DNA of 64,000 nt. Source: Bacteroidota bacterium (lineage in GTDB: Bacteria > Bacteroidota > Bacteroidia > Chitinophagales > Chitinophagaceae). How positions within the stretch are numbered: the first letter of the stretch is position 1; each line of letters starts with the position of its first letter. Below the pieces are notes generated by a model. It worked only from the letters and a program-made list of their open reading frames with translations, was not told the origin of the DNA and ran no database searches. Positions 54,786 through 64,000 of the stretch are shown here, piece after piece. The stretch lies in assembly GCA_030706735.1 (NCBI GenBank), contig JAUZNZ010000001.1, positions 1 to 64,000 of the forward strand. The letters are read 5' to 3'. Position numbers and translations under genes: made by a program.

Positions 54786-57200
54786 TTATTTCACCTCAAA
54801 TTCTGCGTATCCACTGCCCGCCGTGCCATCCGCCGCAAGTCCCTCAGCTATTACTGCATACTTACCGGGAAGGTCGGAAGAGTAGAAATTGACACTTACC
54901 CCTGAACCGGGGTTCGTCATGACCGAAGGCGACCAATAGAGGACATTCCTGAAATCGGGAAGATGGCTGGCGGCTTGCTCCGGCGTCGCGTAGACCGGCG
55001 AATAAAACTCGCGCTGGAGCTGAAGGCCTTCGTAATCAATTACCGTAGCGTGGGGATCGAGAGGGTAACCCGCCAGGTCGCCTTTATACGTGATCCAATT
55101 CATGATCCCGGGAAAACTGGTGGATCCCAGAAAAAACCTCCGGTTCATAATGTCCAGTCTTCTCATCTTCAGCGGATCGAGCGTCATCAGGGTATCGATA
55201 TTAAAGACAGGAACGCCGTCGAGCAGGATCAGGGGATCGCCGTCAAAACTGCGGGCGTGGGCAAGATCAAAAACGGGTACGTGAAAATGTCCTCCTCTTC
55301 GCAGGACAAGGATCAACTGGACATATTCACGCTGCACCTCTTCCATGGTCGTGAACCGGGTATAATCATCCAGCAGGTATTTCTCATCGGGCTTAATATA
55401 AAATGCCGTGGTATCGACCGGCGGGGGATCGAACCTTCTGAGCCTTTCTCCGCCGAACCTGTTCACTACCTGTACTGCAACGCTTCGATCCGAAAGAGTT
55501 TGTCCCGAAGACTGCTCCATGGCAAAAGGAAGAAGGGGAGTGTAGGTCTTCTCTTCGGAAAAAGGGTTGGCGATATCCATGTTATATACACGATCGGTCG
55601 ACGGACTAGTCTGCACAACGATCTGGCGGCCTCCATAAAAATCCGGCATTTCAAATTTCACCACGCCCTCTCCATCACTTAGCGACGTAGTGAACTGGGT
55701 CCGGGTGCCGGGCACCGACAAGTAGGACTGTATCCCGGATCCGCCTTTGCCGGTTTGCGGGTCGACCACTTTACCCATAATGATCGCGCCCTTGTACTCC
55801 GGGATAAAATCAAAGGAGGGTGTCGAATGTCGCAAGACCTCATCCCAGCGGAAGCGTCGCCAGCCATGTGTCATCATCAGGTTGTCGGCGGCCTCTTCGT
55901 CCCCGGGGTGCTCGAAATAATAATCCGGTGATTCGATACCGCCGGCCAGATCGGAAGACAGCCAGAGATAACTATCTATATGTCCCTGCGGAACCTTCCC
56001 CAGGGAATCCAGACGAAATACCGAAACCGAACAGTCGGAGGCCCCCGGGCGATCCTCCTTTCCTTCCAGATCGAGATGAATGGCTATCTTTTCCCTGGTC
56101 GTATAGACCGTCTTATCTGAACCTATCCGGATTTGCAGCCTTCGGGAGGGGATTTTAAAAACAAGCCGTTCACAAACCGGATGTCTCCCGGCATCAAACA
56201 GCGTAAGCTGGGATATCCCTTCCCCCAGGCTATCCCGGGACAGTATGAAGGAACAGGTGCCTTCATGCAGGGCGCCGGCGATAGCGATTCTGACCGACTG
56301 ACGGGTCTGTGCGATCATATAGATCAAAGAAGCCTCTCCTTCTGTTGCCTGTGGCGAACGGCGCACGGCAACGCGGATATGACCAGCATCTTCCTTCGAT
56401 ACGGACATCGTAAAGCCCTCTTTCCGGGCGGCGGGCAACAACTTGTCGATCGCCGTTCCGTCAGCCAGCCTGATGGTGGCCCGATACCGGTGGCCTGTAC
56501 GGGGATTGAGCAGGAAGGTCCCTATCCCGAAACGCAGTGGGTGGAAACCGACAACAGTATCCGCGTCATCTTCGGTGACTATACCTGAACAATCGATCCC
56601 ACGCCCAAATTGATCGGCCACCCGGAAAGCCACTTTGCCGGGCAGGTTCTCCACCATGTAGCCCCCTTCCGGGAAAAAAGTGACGGCATACCGGGGAGCG
56701 GAATCCGATATGGAGGTCTGCGCCGGTTTGCGATCATTGATCACCGTAATTGCCCTTTCAAAGAACCATACTGCGTCATAATTTTTCATCCAGGCGGTAT
56801 AGGCCCGCAGGATATAATTTCCAGATAAAAGGGTGGAAGGAAGGCTCACCGACCCATTGCCCCGGCCATTATGAAGGCCGATCTTGGCCTGCAAAACGGC
56901 CTTACCGCTTTTATCGATCCACTCGAGGTAGGCCACTTTGCTGAGATCCAGTGGATGGTGAAGGGTAGCGTCGACGTCGTAGACTTTAAACCAGCAGATC
57001 TCGCCGGCCAGATAAATGTCCTTGTCGGTATGTACATAAATCTTTTCCCGGAGCCTTTGTGAGCGGTATTGTTCCAGGTCGGCAGACAGTTCGGTCTGCG
57101 GCGTCCGGGCCGATGCGGACTGGCCTTCCGACAAACCGGGCGCTCCCGCCATGGTCAGGAAGAGCGAAAAAAGCACTATCGTTCTCATATCGTTTCGCAT
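54786..57200 (-). CDS. Exported MG2-domain/TonB-plug-like protein
   Basis: An 804-residue exported protein (signal MRNDMRTIVLFSLFLTMAGAPG). An MG2-type alpha-2-macroglobulin domain lies near 50-150 (KIYVHTDKDIYLAGEICWFKVY, GNYILRAYTAWMKNYD). A later part has carboxypeptidase-regulatory-like strands (GKVVDPQTGKGGSGIQSYLS), and a C-terminal plug-like segment (DPLILLDGVPVFNIDTLMTLDPLKMRRLDIM) resembles the TonB plug. This architecture is common in Bacteroidota and usually accompanies receptor operons; its role is not established. It is the last gene of a five-gene minus-strand operon, starting 6 bp after the DUF4249 gene. Confidence 0.85.
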   Translation of the reverse strand: MRNDMRTIVLFSLFLTMAGAPGLSEGQSASARTPQTELSADLEQYRSQRLREKIYVHTDKDIYLAGEICWFKVYDVDATLHHPLDLSKVAYLEWIDKSGKAVLQAKIGLHNGRGNGSVSLPSTLLSGNYILRAYTAWMKNYDAVWFFERAITVINDRKPAQTSISDSAPRYAVTFFPEGGYMVENLPGKVAFRVADQFGRGIDCSGIVTEDDADTVVGFHPLRFGIGTFLLNPRTGHRYRATIRLADGTAIDKLLPAARKEGFTMSVSKEDAGHIRVAVRRSPQATEGEASLIYMIAQTRQSVRIAIAGALHEGTCSFILSRDSLGEGISQLTLFDAGRHPVCERLVFKIPSRRLQIRIGSDKTVYTTREKIAIHLDLEGKEDRPGASDCSVSVFRLDSLGKVPQGHIDSYLWLSSDLAGGIESPDYYFEHPGDEEAADNLMMTHGWRRFRWDEVLRHSTPSFDFIPEYKGAIIMGKVVDPQTGKGGSGIQSYLSVPGTRTQFTTSLSDGEGVVKFEMPDFYGGRQIVVQTSPSTDRVYNMDIANPFSEEKTYTPLLPFAMEQSSGQTLSDRSVAVQVVNRFGGERLRRFDPPPVDTTAFYIKPDEKYLLDDYTRFTTMEEVQREYVQLILVLRRGGHFHVPVFDLAHARSFDGDPLILLDGVPVFNIDTLMTLDPLKMRRLDIMNRRFFLGSTSFPGIMNWITYKGDLAGYPLDPHATVIDYEGLQLQREFYSPVYATPEQAASHLPDFRNVLYWSPSVMTNPGSGVSVNFYSSDLPGKYAVIAEGLAADGTAGSGYAEFEVK

Positions 57201-57206
57201 GCATTA

Positions 57207-58346
57207 TTAATTTGGCCAGTATGAAGGTCTGGTGGTCGTCCCACCCTGGGTCCTGCAATCGATGCAAGACGTGTAATTGGAAATAAAGCCCCTTGGGTTG
57301 AGGTCGATAGGCGTATAGGAGGTCCCGTAGACAAGGGGAAATTGAGAAGGGGAGTTGAACGAGGTATCCGGCGCAGGGCACAAATACAAATATCGCCACT
57401 CCGGCAATTGCGCATTTGAAATAAAGATACGCTGCTGCACTAAAGATCCTGCCGAAATAAATCCGACCACGATCTCGCCCGGATTGCTCAGTGAATGGAT
57501 GTTCCCGCTCAGCTGCGATGGCTGAGCGTCGAAGATCGTTCCCTGCTGTTCGGTATTTTGTCTCATCAGGCTGAAAAATTCATAGCCGTCCCGGGTAATT
57601 GCATATTGTCTTACCAGGATGCTGTAGGTCTGGCTTAGTACCACCGAATTGATCGGGATGAACCGTACCGGATATTCATAGACGACGTCCTGGGCCAGTT
57701 TTTCCGTGGAGAAGGCCAGGATATTTGTGGAGGGTCCGCCGTGCCAGCACCTGTATATTAGCTGACTGGTATCGCGGGCCAATACCTGGTTGAACGATGC
57801 ATCATAATAATATAGACTTTGCTCGGCCGAGTGATACTCCCACTCCTCGTCGTATGACCACAAATAATACCTCGTAGACGATGTATGATCATGCGCGTTG
57901 GCAAATATCGTGACGCCCTCGGTGGTCTCTGCCCAGTTGATACTATCGATCGCAGGGGTGACCTTATAGGGCACGTAATCGGAAAGGTATTTTCCGCCCG
58001 ACCCGGTCGTGATCCGTATCCGGTACTGCACGGAAGCGTTTAGCGGCAGCATGCCGGAGGAGCTATAGACACCCTTGCCCTGCCCCGTCAGGGGATATGC
58101 GGAATTGTCATTGCCCTCTATCTGGACCTGGGCGCCCCGCTCGGGAAGCATCGTCGAATCCGCGGAAAGCCTGGCCACACGACTGAGCGTAAAGCTGACC
58201 GGAGCGTTGCCGCTGATATAGCCCTCCACGACAAGATAGCCCGCCGCGGGAGGAACATAAGGACTTACGTAAACCTCCCGGCAATGAAACAGCCCAATCA
58301 TGATCATGGACCCCAGCAGCAGACCTATAATTTTGTCTCGTTTCAC
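57207..58346 (-). CDS. DUF4249 exported protein, copy 1
   Basis: A 379-residue DUF4249 family protein, typically an outer-membrane-associated lipoprotein partner of a TonB-dependent receptor. The signal region ends IGLFHC followed by REVYVSPYVPP; the His before the Cys is unusual for a lipobox, so lipidation is uncertain. Family blocks: YLVVEGYISGNAPVSFTLSR, the strand-rich core, and the C-terminal SCIDCRTQGGTTTRPSYWPN. The start is a GTG at 58346 with a strong AGGAG upstream; an ATG nearby is followed at once by TGA in its frame. It is closely related to the next upstream gene. Confidence 0.88.
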   Translation of the reverse strand: MKRDKIIGLLLGSMIMIGLFHCREVYVSPYVPPAAGYLVVEGYISGNAPVSFTLSRVARLSADSTMLPERGAQVQIEGNDNSAYPLTGQGKGVYSSSGMLPLNASVQYRIRITTGSGGKYLSDYVPYKVTPAIDSINWAETTEGVTIFANAHDHTSSTRYYLWSYDEEWEYHSAEQSLYYYDASFNQVLARDTSQLIYRCWHGGPSTNILAFSTEKLAQDVVYEYPVRFIPINSVVLSQTYSILVRQYAITRDGYEFFSLMRQNTEQQGTIFDAQPSQLSGNIHSLSNPGEIVVGFISAGSLVQQRIFISNAQLPEWRYLYLCPAPDTSFNSPSQFPLVYGTSYTPIDLNPRGFISNYTSCIDCRTQGGTTTRPSYWPN

Positions 58347-58364
58347 GTCATTTCTCCTATATCT

Positions 58365-59537
58365 TCAATTTGGCCAGAAAGAGGGTTTAAAGGTAGAGCC
58401 CCCCTGAAGCCGGCAGTCGATGCATCCCTCCAGGTTTGCAAAATATCCCGGCGTCGGACTCGGGTCCCTCGGGTTAGCCATTACCGGAATGTATAGGCCG
58501 TCGGTAAAAGTTTTCGCAAACTTGGCAGGAGGCACCAGGGAATCCATGTCCAGGCATGAAAAGACATACCTCCAATAGGGCAGCTGGTAGCCTGCGATAA
58601 AGATCCGCTGCTGTATGACCGATCCGGCGGATATATAACCGATTACGGTCTCGCCAGGGTTGCTCAGGGAATGAATGTTACCGCTCAACTCCGATGGTTG
58701 GGCATCGAAGATCGTGCCTTTCGACTCGGTATTTTGCCTCATGAGACTCAGGAATTCGTATCCGTCCCGGGTAACCGCGTATTGCCTTACCAGGATGCTA
58801 TAGAGAACACTGATCGGTTCCGAATTGATCGGGATATATCGCAGGGGGTATTCATAGACGACGTCCCCCGACAATTTATCCGTGCTGAAGGTCAGGATGC
58901 TTGTGGAGGAATAGTTGCGCCAGCACCGATATATCTGCTGGCTGGAATCCCGTTGGTGTATCTGGTGGTCCGTCTCATCATAATAAACCATGCTTTCCTC
59001 CCCGGAACGATATTCCCAGGTCTCATCGTAGGACCACATATAATATCTCGTAGCGGCTGCATCGTCGTGAGCATTGGCAAATATCCTAACGCCGTCCGGG
59101 TCGCTCTCCCAGTTAATGCTGTCGATCGCAGGGGTGATCTTATAAGGCACGTAGTCGGAAAGATATTTTCCTCCGGTCGCGGTCGTGATCCGCAACCTGT
59201 ATTGCGCGGACGGGTTGAGCGACAGCACACCGGAAGAACCGTACATGCCTTTACCCTGGTCGGTCAGCGGGTAAATCGAATTGTCGTTCCCCTCGACCTG
59301 TACCTGGGCGCCCGGCGCCGGAAGCATCGTCGAGTCCGCTGATAACCTGGCTACGCGACTGAGTTTGCATGTAACAGGAACATTGCCGCCGATGTAACTT
59401 TCTACGACAAGATAACCTGTCGAAGGTGGAACATATGGGCTCATATAGGCCTCCCTGCAATGAATGAACGGCCCAAGTGTGATGAGCAGAACGTACAGCA
59501 GGCCTGTTGATTTGAGTCGTTCCATAGCATTATGCAT
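58365..59537 (-). CDS. DUF4249 exported protein, copy 2
   Basis: A 390-residue paralog of the downstream gene, sharing REAYMSPYVPPSTGYLVVE, LSRVARLSADSTMLP and a C-terminal GCIDCRLQGGST with two cysteines in the same spacing. The signal ends GPFIHC, again with His before the Cys. Its ATG at 59537 overlaps the last base of the receptor stop (TAATG), so translation is coupled; an ATG at 59525 is an alternative start. The two copies probably bind ligands for the receptor, a role inferred from family and context. Confidence 0.88.
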   Translation of the reverse strand: MHNAMERLKSTGLLYVLLITLGPFIHCREAYMSPYVPPSTGYLVVESYIGGNVPVTCKLSRVARLSADSTMLPAPGAQVQVEGNDNSIYPLTDQGKGMYGSSGVLSLNPSAQYRLRITTATGGKYLSDYVPYKITPAIDSINWESDPDGVRIFANAHDDAAATRYYMWSYDETWEYRSGEESMVYYDETDHQIHQRDSSQQIYRCWRNYSSTSILTFSTDKLSGDVVYEYPLRYIPINSEPISVLYSILVRQYAVTRDGYEFLSLMRQNTESKGTIFDAQPSELSGNIHSLSNPGETVIGYISAGSVIQQRIFIAGYQLPYWRYVFSCLDMDSLVPPAKFAKTFTDGLYIPVMANPRDPSPTPGYFANLEGCIDCRLQGGSTFKPSFWPN

Positions 59538-62314
59538 TAAAACCGGATATTAAAATTCACATACGGTATCGCACTACCGAAGATCGATAACTTATACCCG
59601 TTTACCACACCGTTCTGCGACACATAATAAACCGAATAAGGGTTCTTCCGCCCTGTCAGGTTATATACCCCGATCGTCCAGGAATTATGCGTCAGCTGAT
59701 GTATCCGGTGGTTGCCTTCCACGTTCATCGCAAAATCGGCACGGAAATAATCCGGGATACGAAAACCGTTTCGGTCGGCGTATAAGGTCCTCTCCGATCC
59801 GGCATACCAGTAAACCCCGATGGGCAAGGTTAGCGGCCGTCCCGTACTGTACGTCGTATTCAGGGACAGACTGAAGCGATGATTGAAGCGGTAATTGCCC
59901 ACAAAGGTCAGGTCGTTCGGTCTGTCGTAATTTGTCGGATAATAGTTTCCCTGATTGATCAATTCCCCCGCATTCGGATCGTCCTGCCGGATCAGGGTGC
60001 GCGACCAGGTATAACTGAGCCAGCCGTTGAATTGCCCGGTAAGTTTTTTGATCAACAGTTCGACACCGTAGGCTTTCCCGCGAGTCTCGAGAACATCCGT
60101 TTCGATATGGGGGTTCAGCACAAGCATGGCGCCGCTCTTGTAGTCCAGGTAATCCTTCATTCGCTTATAGTAGACTTCAACCGAGGTCTCTATGGTGTTT
60201 GCCTTGAAATTGTGATAAAGGCCCAGGGAAACCTGGTCACCGTACTGGGGCCGGATATTCGGATCGCTCAGTTTCCAGATATCAGTAGGCGCCATCGCCG
60301 TGGTGTTGGACAGCATGTGGATATACTGGCGCTGCGTATTATAGCCCGCTTTGAGGGAGAAGTTTTCCGTCAGCACATACCGGCCCGAAATGCGGAACTC
60401 CGGCCCTCCATATGTTTTGATGACCTTGCCCGCAGCATAGGGTGCCACGCCTGTCTGATTGTCCACCGTGACAGGCAGACCCGGCGCATAAAGATTGACC
60501 TGCGAGGGACCCAAATAGTCAAATAGCGAATAACGGGCGCCTGCGTCGAGGGTCAGATCGGAGGTTACGGCAAATTTGTCGCTCAGGTAGACGGCATTTT
60601 CCAGGGCCTGCTCGGGTTGCAGGCTGACAGGAGCGACGAGCGATTGTTTGCCGCCCGGATCATAGTGACCCGGATGCAGCTTATAGTGCAGCGCGCTCAG
60701 CCCGAACTCCAGTGTGTGGCTGGCGCTAAGGAAATAATTGAAATGCGCCTTGCCATATACCTGGTTGATGTCAAATCCCATCCTATAGGCGTTGACGGGG
60801 TTATGGGCGCTTGAGATGGTATATTGATAACGGTCGAATCCTGTCGATACGACGCTGAATAGCTTATTGCTGAAATTGTGCTTCCACCGAAGCGAGACAT
60901 TCCTGTTGCCGTAGCCGTAAATGGTATCATCGTTCAGGTTGAAGCGATCCTGGCTCAGATAGCCGGTTATATACAAATTGTTCTTCTTGTCGATCTCATG
61001 GCTGATATCGAGGTTGAGGTCATAAAACGAAGCCCGGCTGTGCCTGTACTGATCCGGCAAAAGGTTGAGAAGCCAGTTTGCATAGGTCGTGCGGCCTCCC
61101 AGAATAAATGACGTCTTATCTTTAACGATCGGGCCTTCTATGTTGAGCCGGCTGGTAAGCAGACCAACGCCCGCCGAACCGGTCAGGTCTTTCTTGTTCC
61201 CCTCCCGGCTGGTGATATTCAATACCGAAGAGAGCCGCCCCCCGTATTGCGCCGGAATGCTGCTTTTGTAGAGCTCCACGTCCTTGACGACTTCGGGGTT
61301 GAATGCCGAGAACATGCCGAAAAAATGCGCGGTATTGTAGATCGTGGCCTCATTGAACAACACCAGGTTTTGGTCCGCGGAGCCCCCACGCACGTTCAAA
61401 CCGGTGCTGGCATCCCCTACCGTTTTAACCCCGGGCAGCATCATCACCACACGCAACACATCCGCCTCGCCGAACACAACCGGGACCTGGCGGATCGTCT
61501 TGATATCCATCCGCTGAACCCCCATATCCGTCCGCTTGATATTACTAGCCTTCTCCGCGGAAACGATCACTTTCTTCAGGGTCATCACCTGCAAATGCAT
61601 ATCGATATTCATCTTTCCATCACCGTACACCATGAGCACACGCCGGGCGTCGCGCATGCCGATACTCTGTACGTTCAGGACATGGCGTCCCCTGGCAAGG
61701 GAGATCGAATAATAGCCATACTGATCGGAATAGACCCCGATCCGGGGGTTTTCAACGTAAATGGAAGCTCCGACGATCGGTTCGCCCGTCTTATCGTCCC
61801 GGACATATCCGGCCATATTCACGATCCCCTGGAGAGGCGGTGGTATCTTTTCGCCGATCACATAGAGCTTGTTGTCTACCAGAACAGGTTGTCGTCCGAC
61901 AGCATCCTCCTCATCCTTCGAGGTGTCGGCGGCGGCGGTCCGGCCCGGCGACGCGACCGACAGGAACAGATCAGCCGGCAGATCGGTGCGAATAGCCTTG
62001 CCTTTCGTTACAAAAACATGATCCAGACGATCCTGGGAGTAACTGATCCCGGTACCGGAGAGAGCAAGATCAAGCACCTTATTCAGCGACTCCCGGACGG
62101 CATGGATATCCAGATGTGTGGTATCAAAATCCGCCGTATCGAAATAAAACCGGTATCCCGTCTGTTTTTCCAGTTCTATCAGCAGGCTGTCAATGCGAAT
62201 CCGGGGAAAATCGACGGATACGAGAGGCTGCTTTCCCACAGCCTGGGCAAAACCTTCCTTTCCAGGCATGAGCAGGAACAGGCATCCTATCAGTATCGCG
62301 TAAAGGATTCTCAT
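59537..62314 (-). CDS. TonB-dependent receptor with STN and carboxypeptidase-regulatory-like domains
   Basis: A 925-residue outer-membrane active transporter. Order of parts: signal peptide (MRILYAILIGCLFLLMPGKEGFAQ), an STN/secretin-type domain (about 32-110, IDSLLIELEKQTGYRFYFDT), a CarboxypepD_reg domain (about 165-250, GYVRDDKTGEPIVGASIYVEN), the plug (about 280-390, VLRVVMMLPGVKTVGDASTGLNVRGGSADQNLVLFNEA) and the 22-strand barrel to the terminal IPYVNFNIRF. The STN domain suggests signalling, but no anti-sigma or ECF gene is adjacent. The ATG at 62314 fits the signal; the frame opens further to 62362 but overlaps the upstream gene. Confidence 0.93.
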   Translation of the reverse strand: MRILYAILIGCLFLLMPGKEGFAQAVGKQPLVSVDFPRIRIDSLLIELEKQTGYRFYFDTADFDTTHLDIHAVRESLNKVLDLALSGTGISYSQDRLDHVFVTKGKAIRTDLPADLFLSVASPGRTAAADTSKDEEDAVGRQPVLVDNKLYVIGEKIPPPLQGIVNMAGYVRDDKTGEPIVGASIYVENPRIGVYSDQYGYYSISLARGRHVLNVQSIGMRDARRVLMVYGDGKMNIDMHLQVMTLKKVIVSAEKASNIKRTDMGVQRMDIKTIRQVPVVFGEADVLRVVMMLPGVKTVGDASTGLNVRGGSADQNLVLFNEATIYNTAHFFGMFSAFNPEVVKDVELYKSSIPAQYGGRLSSVLNITSREGNKKDLTGSAGVGLLTSRLNIEGPIVKDKTSFILGGRTTYANWLLNLLPDQYRHSRASFYDLNLDISHEIDKKNNLYITGYLSQDRFNLNDDTIYGYGNRNVSLRWKHNFSNKLFSVVSTGFDRYQYTISSAHNPVNAYRMGFDINQVYGKAHFNYFLSASHTLEFGLSALHYKLHPGHYDPGGKQSLVAPVSLQPEQALENAVYLSDKFAVTSDLTLDAGARYSLFDYLGPSQVNLYAPGLPVTVDNQTGVAPYAAGKVIKTYGGPEFRISGRYVLTENFSLKAGYNTQRQYIHMLSNTTAMAPTDIWKLSDPNIRPQYGDQVSLGLYHNFKANTIETSVEVYYKRMKDYLDYKSGAMLVLNPHIETDVLETRGKAYGVELLIKKLTGQFNGWLSYTWSRTLIRQDDPNAGELINQGNYYPTNYDRPNDLTFVGNYRFNHRFSLSLNTTYSTGRPLTLPIGVYWYAGSERTLYADRNGFRIPDYFRADFAMNVEGNHRIHQLTHNSWTIGVYNLTGRKNPYSVYYVSQNGVVNGYKLSIFGSAIPYVNFNIRF

Positions 62315-62321
62315 AAACACC

Positions 62322-63080
62322 TTATTGAGTATTCCGATCGTACCAGGCAGCAGCGCGCGCAAATACCTGGTCCTTGTCCGTCTGCAAGTCCGGACCCAGC
62401 CCGCGAATGAACTTCCTTACCGCCGCCCTTTTATCTTTCATAGCCCGGAGCAGGGATCTTTTGCTATTGACAATATAATTTCTGTTTGCGATGCGCAGGT
62501 AATACGACACCGAGTGGTTGATATATTCCTTGGAATCCGCGGTTGTCGCAGAAGGATCTTCCTGGATGGTCTTCCACTCCCTCTTTAACATCCTGACCTT
62601 CTTTCCCTCATATAGTAATTCATAAAAGCCGGGACCAGGGCCGTTTGCACTGTCCCGGAGGTGTATGAACAGATGACTTCCGATCGTAAACGTATCCAGG
62701 CGATCATTGAGCAGGGCGATCTTGTAGGCGTTGTAAGGGTCATTGATCACGACCTGCCCGCGTACCAGGTCATATATGAGGAGGATGTCGTCATAATGAA
62801 GTCCGTCATAATAGACGCTTCCCTTTTGCATATGGTCGATATCGAAAAAAGGATGGCCGATATGGATCGCGTAGGCATATTCCGCATATTCTCCTCCCCT
62901 GAACAGTCGGGTTTCGGGCATCAAAGAGTGGTGATAAAAGGTTATGGCCGCGGCATATCCTGTAAGGATTGCGAGGCTATCCTTGTCCGGAGTCTGGGCA
63001 TGAATACGCGAAACCGAAGAAACCACAGAAAGAATAGAATAGCATATCAGGATCGGCCGTCTGATGAACGCAATCGCCAT
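62322..63080 (-). CDS. Exported protein of unknown function heading the receptor operon
   Basis: A 252-residue exported protein (signal MAIAFIRRPILICYSILSVVSSVSRIHAQ). It is rich in beta-strand-like and tyrosine-containing segments (YAYAIHIGHPFFDIDHMQKGSVYYDGLHYDDILLIYD) and ends in a basic helical part (NSKRSLLRAMKDKRAAVRKFIRG). I do not recognise the family. It is the first gene of the operon, 7 bp before the receptor gene. Start ATG at 63080. Confidence 0.75.
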   Translation of the reverse strand: MAIAFIRRPILICYSILSVVSSVSRIHAQTPDKDSLAILTGYAAAITFYHHSLMPETRLFRGGEYAEYAYAIHIGHPFFDIDHMQKGSVYYDGLHYDDILLIYDLVRGQVVINDPYNAYKIALLNDRLDTFTIGSHLFIHLRDSANGPGPGFYELLYEGKKVRMLKREWKTIQEDPSATTADSKEYINHSVSYYLRIANRNYIVNSKRSLLRAMKDKRAAVRKFIRGLGPDLQTDKDQVFARAAAWYDRNTQ

Positions 63081-63345
63081 GTAATCGGTTAAGGGGACAA
63101 TTTACTCTTTACCCGCCAGCTAAGCAAGAGCCTCCCTGGAAGGATGTGCATTAATTATGGTATAATTTTATCTTTATTTATGCAACTGAGCGCAATTTGA
63201 TGTTGCATTACTATTTTACTTGAAGTGATTTGCCGGGCTGACTTTCGATCTATTCCTTCAGATCACAATGAGGACAGGCGGTATGGGAATCTGCCGCTTT
63301 ATTTCTATCTTCCCCCACGCACCGTCCACCGGTCGTTCAACCTGA

Positions 63346-64000
63346 TATGACTAATATTTTAAACATTCGGTCCATCACCAAGTTCTACGGCAAGATCAGA
63401 GCGCTCCACGAAGTATCTTTTGACGTCCCGCCCGGTTCGGTCTACGGCGTTCTGGGTCCGAACGGGAGTGGCAAGACAACCCTGCTGGGTATTGTCATGG
63501 ATGTCCTCCAAAGCAGCGGCGGCGAGTATGCCTGGTTCGGCCAACCTCCTTCTTCGAGGCATCGAAGGCAGATCGGCACATTGCTGGAGACACCCAATTT
63601 CTACCATTACCTGTCGGGAGAAAGGAACCTCAAGATCGCTGCCGCTATTAAAGGGCATGGGGAGGAGGATATTCCCAGGGTGTTGGAGACGGTAAAGCTG
63701 ACCGGCCGGCGTCATTCCAAGTTTAGCACCTATTCGCTGGGGATGAAGCAACGGCTGGCTATCGCCTCCTGCCTGCTTGGTAACCCTTCCGTCCTTGTAT
63801 TTGATGAACCGACGAATGGCCTGGACCCGGTCGGGATCGCCGAAACAAGGCAGCTGATCCTGGATCTCTCCCGGGAAGGAAAGACCATCCTGCTCGCCAG
63901 TCACCTGTTGGATGAAGTGGAAAAAGTCTGTTCCCATGTCGCCATATTGCAAAAAGGACAGCTGCTGATGGCCGGGCATGTCAATGAGGTGCTGACCAAT
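63346..64000 (+). CDS. ABC transporter ATP-binding protein, 3'-truncated by the window
   Basis: The first 218 residues of an ABC ATPase, open to the window edge. MTNILNIRSITKFYGKIRALHEVSF leads to Walker A GPNGSGKT (about 39-46), then the Q-loop region LLETPNFYHYLSG, a signature-like YSLGMKQRL, Walker B VLVFDEPTNGLDPVG and the switch histidine in ASHLLDEVEK. It resembles exporter-type ATPases such as those of ABC-2 systems, so a permease gene probably follows outside the window. Divergent from the receptor operon. Confidence 0.92.

Noticed and set aside
61247-62410. 387-codon plus-strand open frame
   Set aside because: Antisense to the TonB-dependent receptor; rich in His/Asp/Arg as expected from complementing its codons.
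63181-63207. TGCAAC...GTTGCA inverted repeat upstream of the receptor operon
   Set aside because: Six-bp arms separated by 15 bp are too weak to call.

Overview
The window looks like a chromosomal segment of a Bacteroidota bacterium, most likely family Chitinophagaceae, at roughly 50% G+C. The evidence is the -7 promoter motif TAnnTTTG in front of several genes, many signal peptides ending in AQ or GQ, and families largely restricted to this phylum (DUF4293, DUF5686, DUF4249 with a TonB-dependent receptor, MG2-domain export proteins, STN-domain receptors). I see no transposase, integrase, prophage module, rRNA or CRISPR array.

Region 1 (1-16.4 kb) is mostly housekeeping. It holds the 3' part of an HtrA/DegP protease, an exported enolase-superfamily enzyme, tRNA-Ser(GCT), dnaA with a 664-bp AT-rich upstream region that could hold an origin, a COG2509 flavoprotein, an ABC-2 exporter pair, a small regulatory-like domain protein, a sugar nucleotidyltransferase, glyA, a DUF4293 membrane protein, uvrA and an ECF sigma factor. 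Region 2 (16.6-21.4 kb, minus strand) has a large secreted metzincin-type metalloprotease and a DsbD-like thiol:disulfide interchange protein.

Region 3 (21.4-26.5 kb) is a signalling and secondary-metabolism locus. It contains a candidate small RNA, a degenerate histidine kinase, a hybrid kinase, a class I terpene synthase with all its catalytic motifs, and a divergent LuxR-type response regulator. A perfect 17-bp inverted repeat lies between the synthase and the regulator. Region 4 (26.5-35 kb) has a minus-strand group (receptor-like secreted protein, membrane protein, purQ, stand-alone nDsbD-like domain), then kup translationally linked to two tandem alpha/beta hydrolases, and an FkbM methyltransferase.

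Region 5 (35-49.4 kb) has a DUF5686 outer-membrane protein whose signal peptide is encoded upstream of any canonical start, two tandem LD-carboxypeptidases (one exported, one cytosolic), metG, an OB-fold protein, a FadN-type beta-oxidation enzyme and a TPR-kinase/LuxR two-component pair. Region 6 (49.6-53.6 kb) is a three-gene export cluster with its own good promoter and terminal hairpin: an outer-membrane-type protein, a secreted precursor whose C-terminus carries ten cysteines in a halocin C8-like arrangement, and a secreted class 3 lipase. This is my leading candidate for an undescribed system. Region 7 (53.6-64 kb) has a TlpA-type lipoprotein, a tight five-gene TonB receptor/DUF4249/MG2 operon, and the start of another ABC transporter ATPase that runs off the window.
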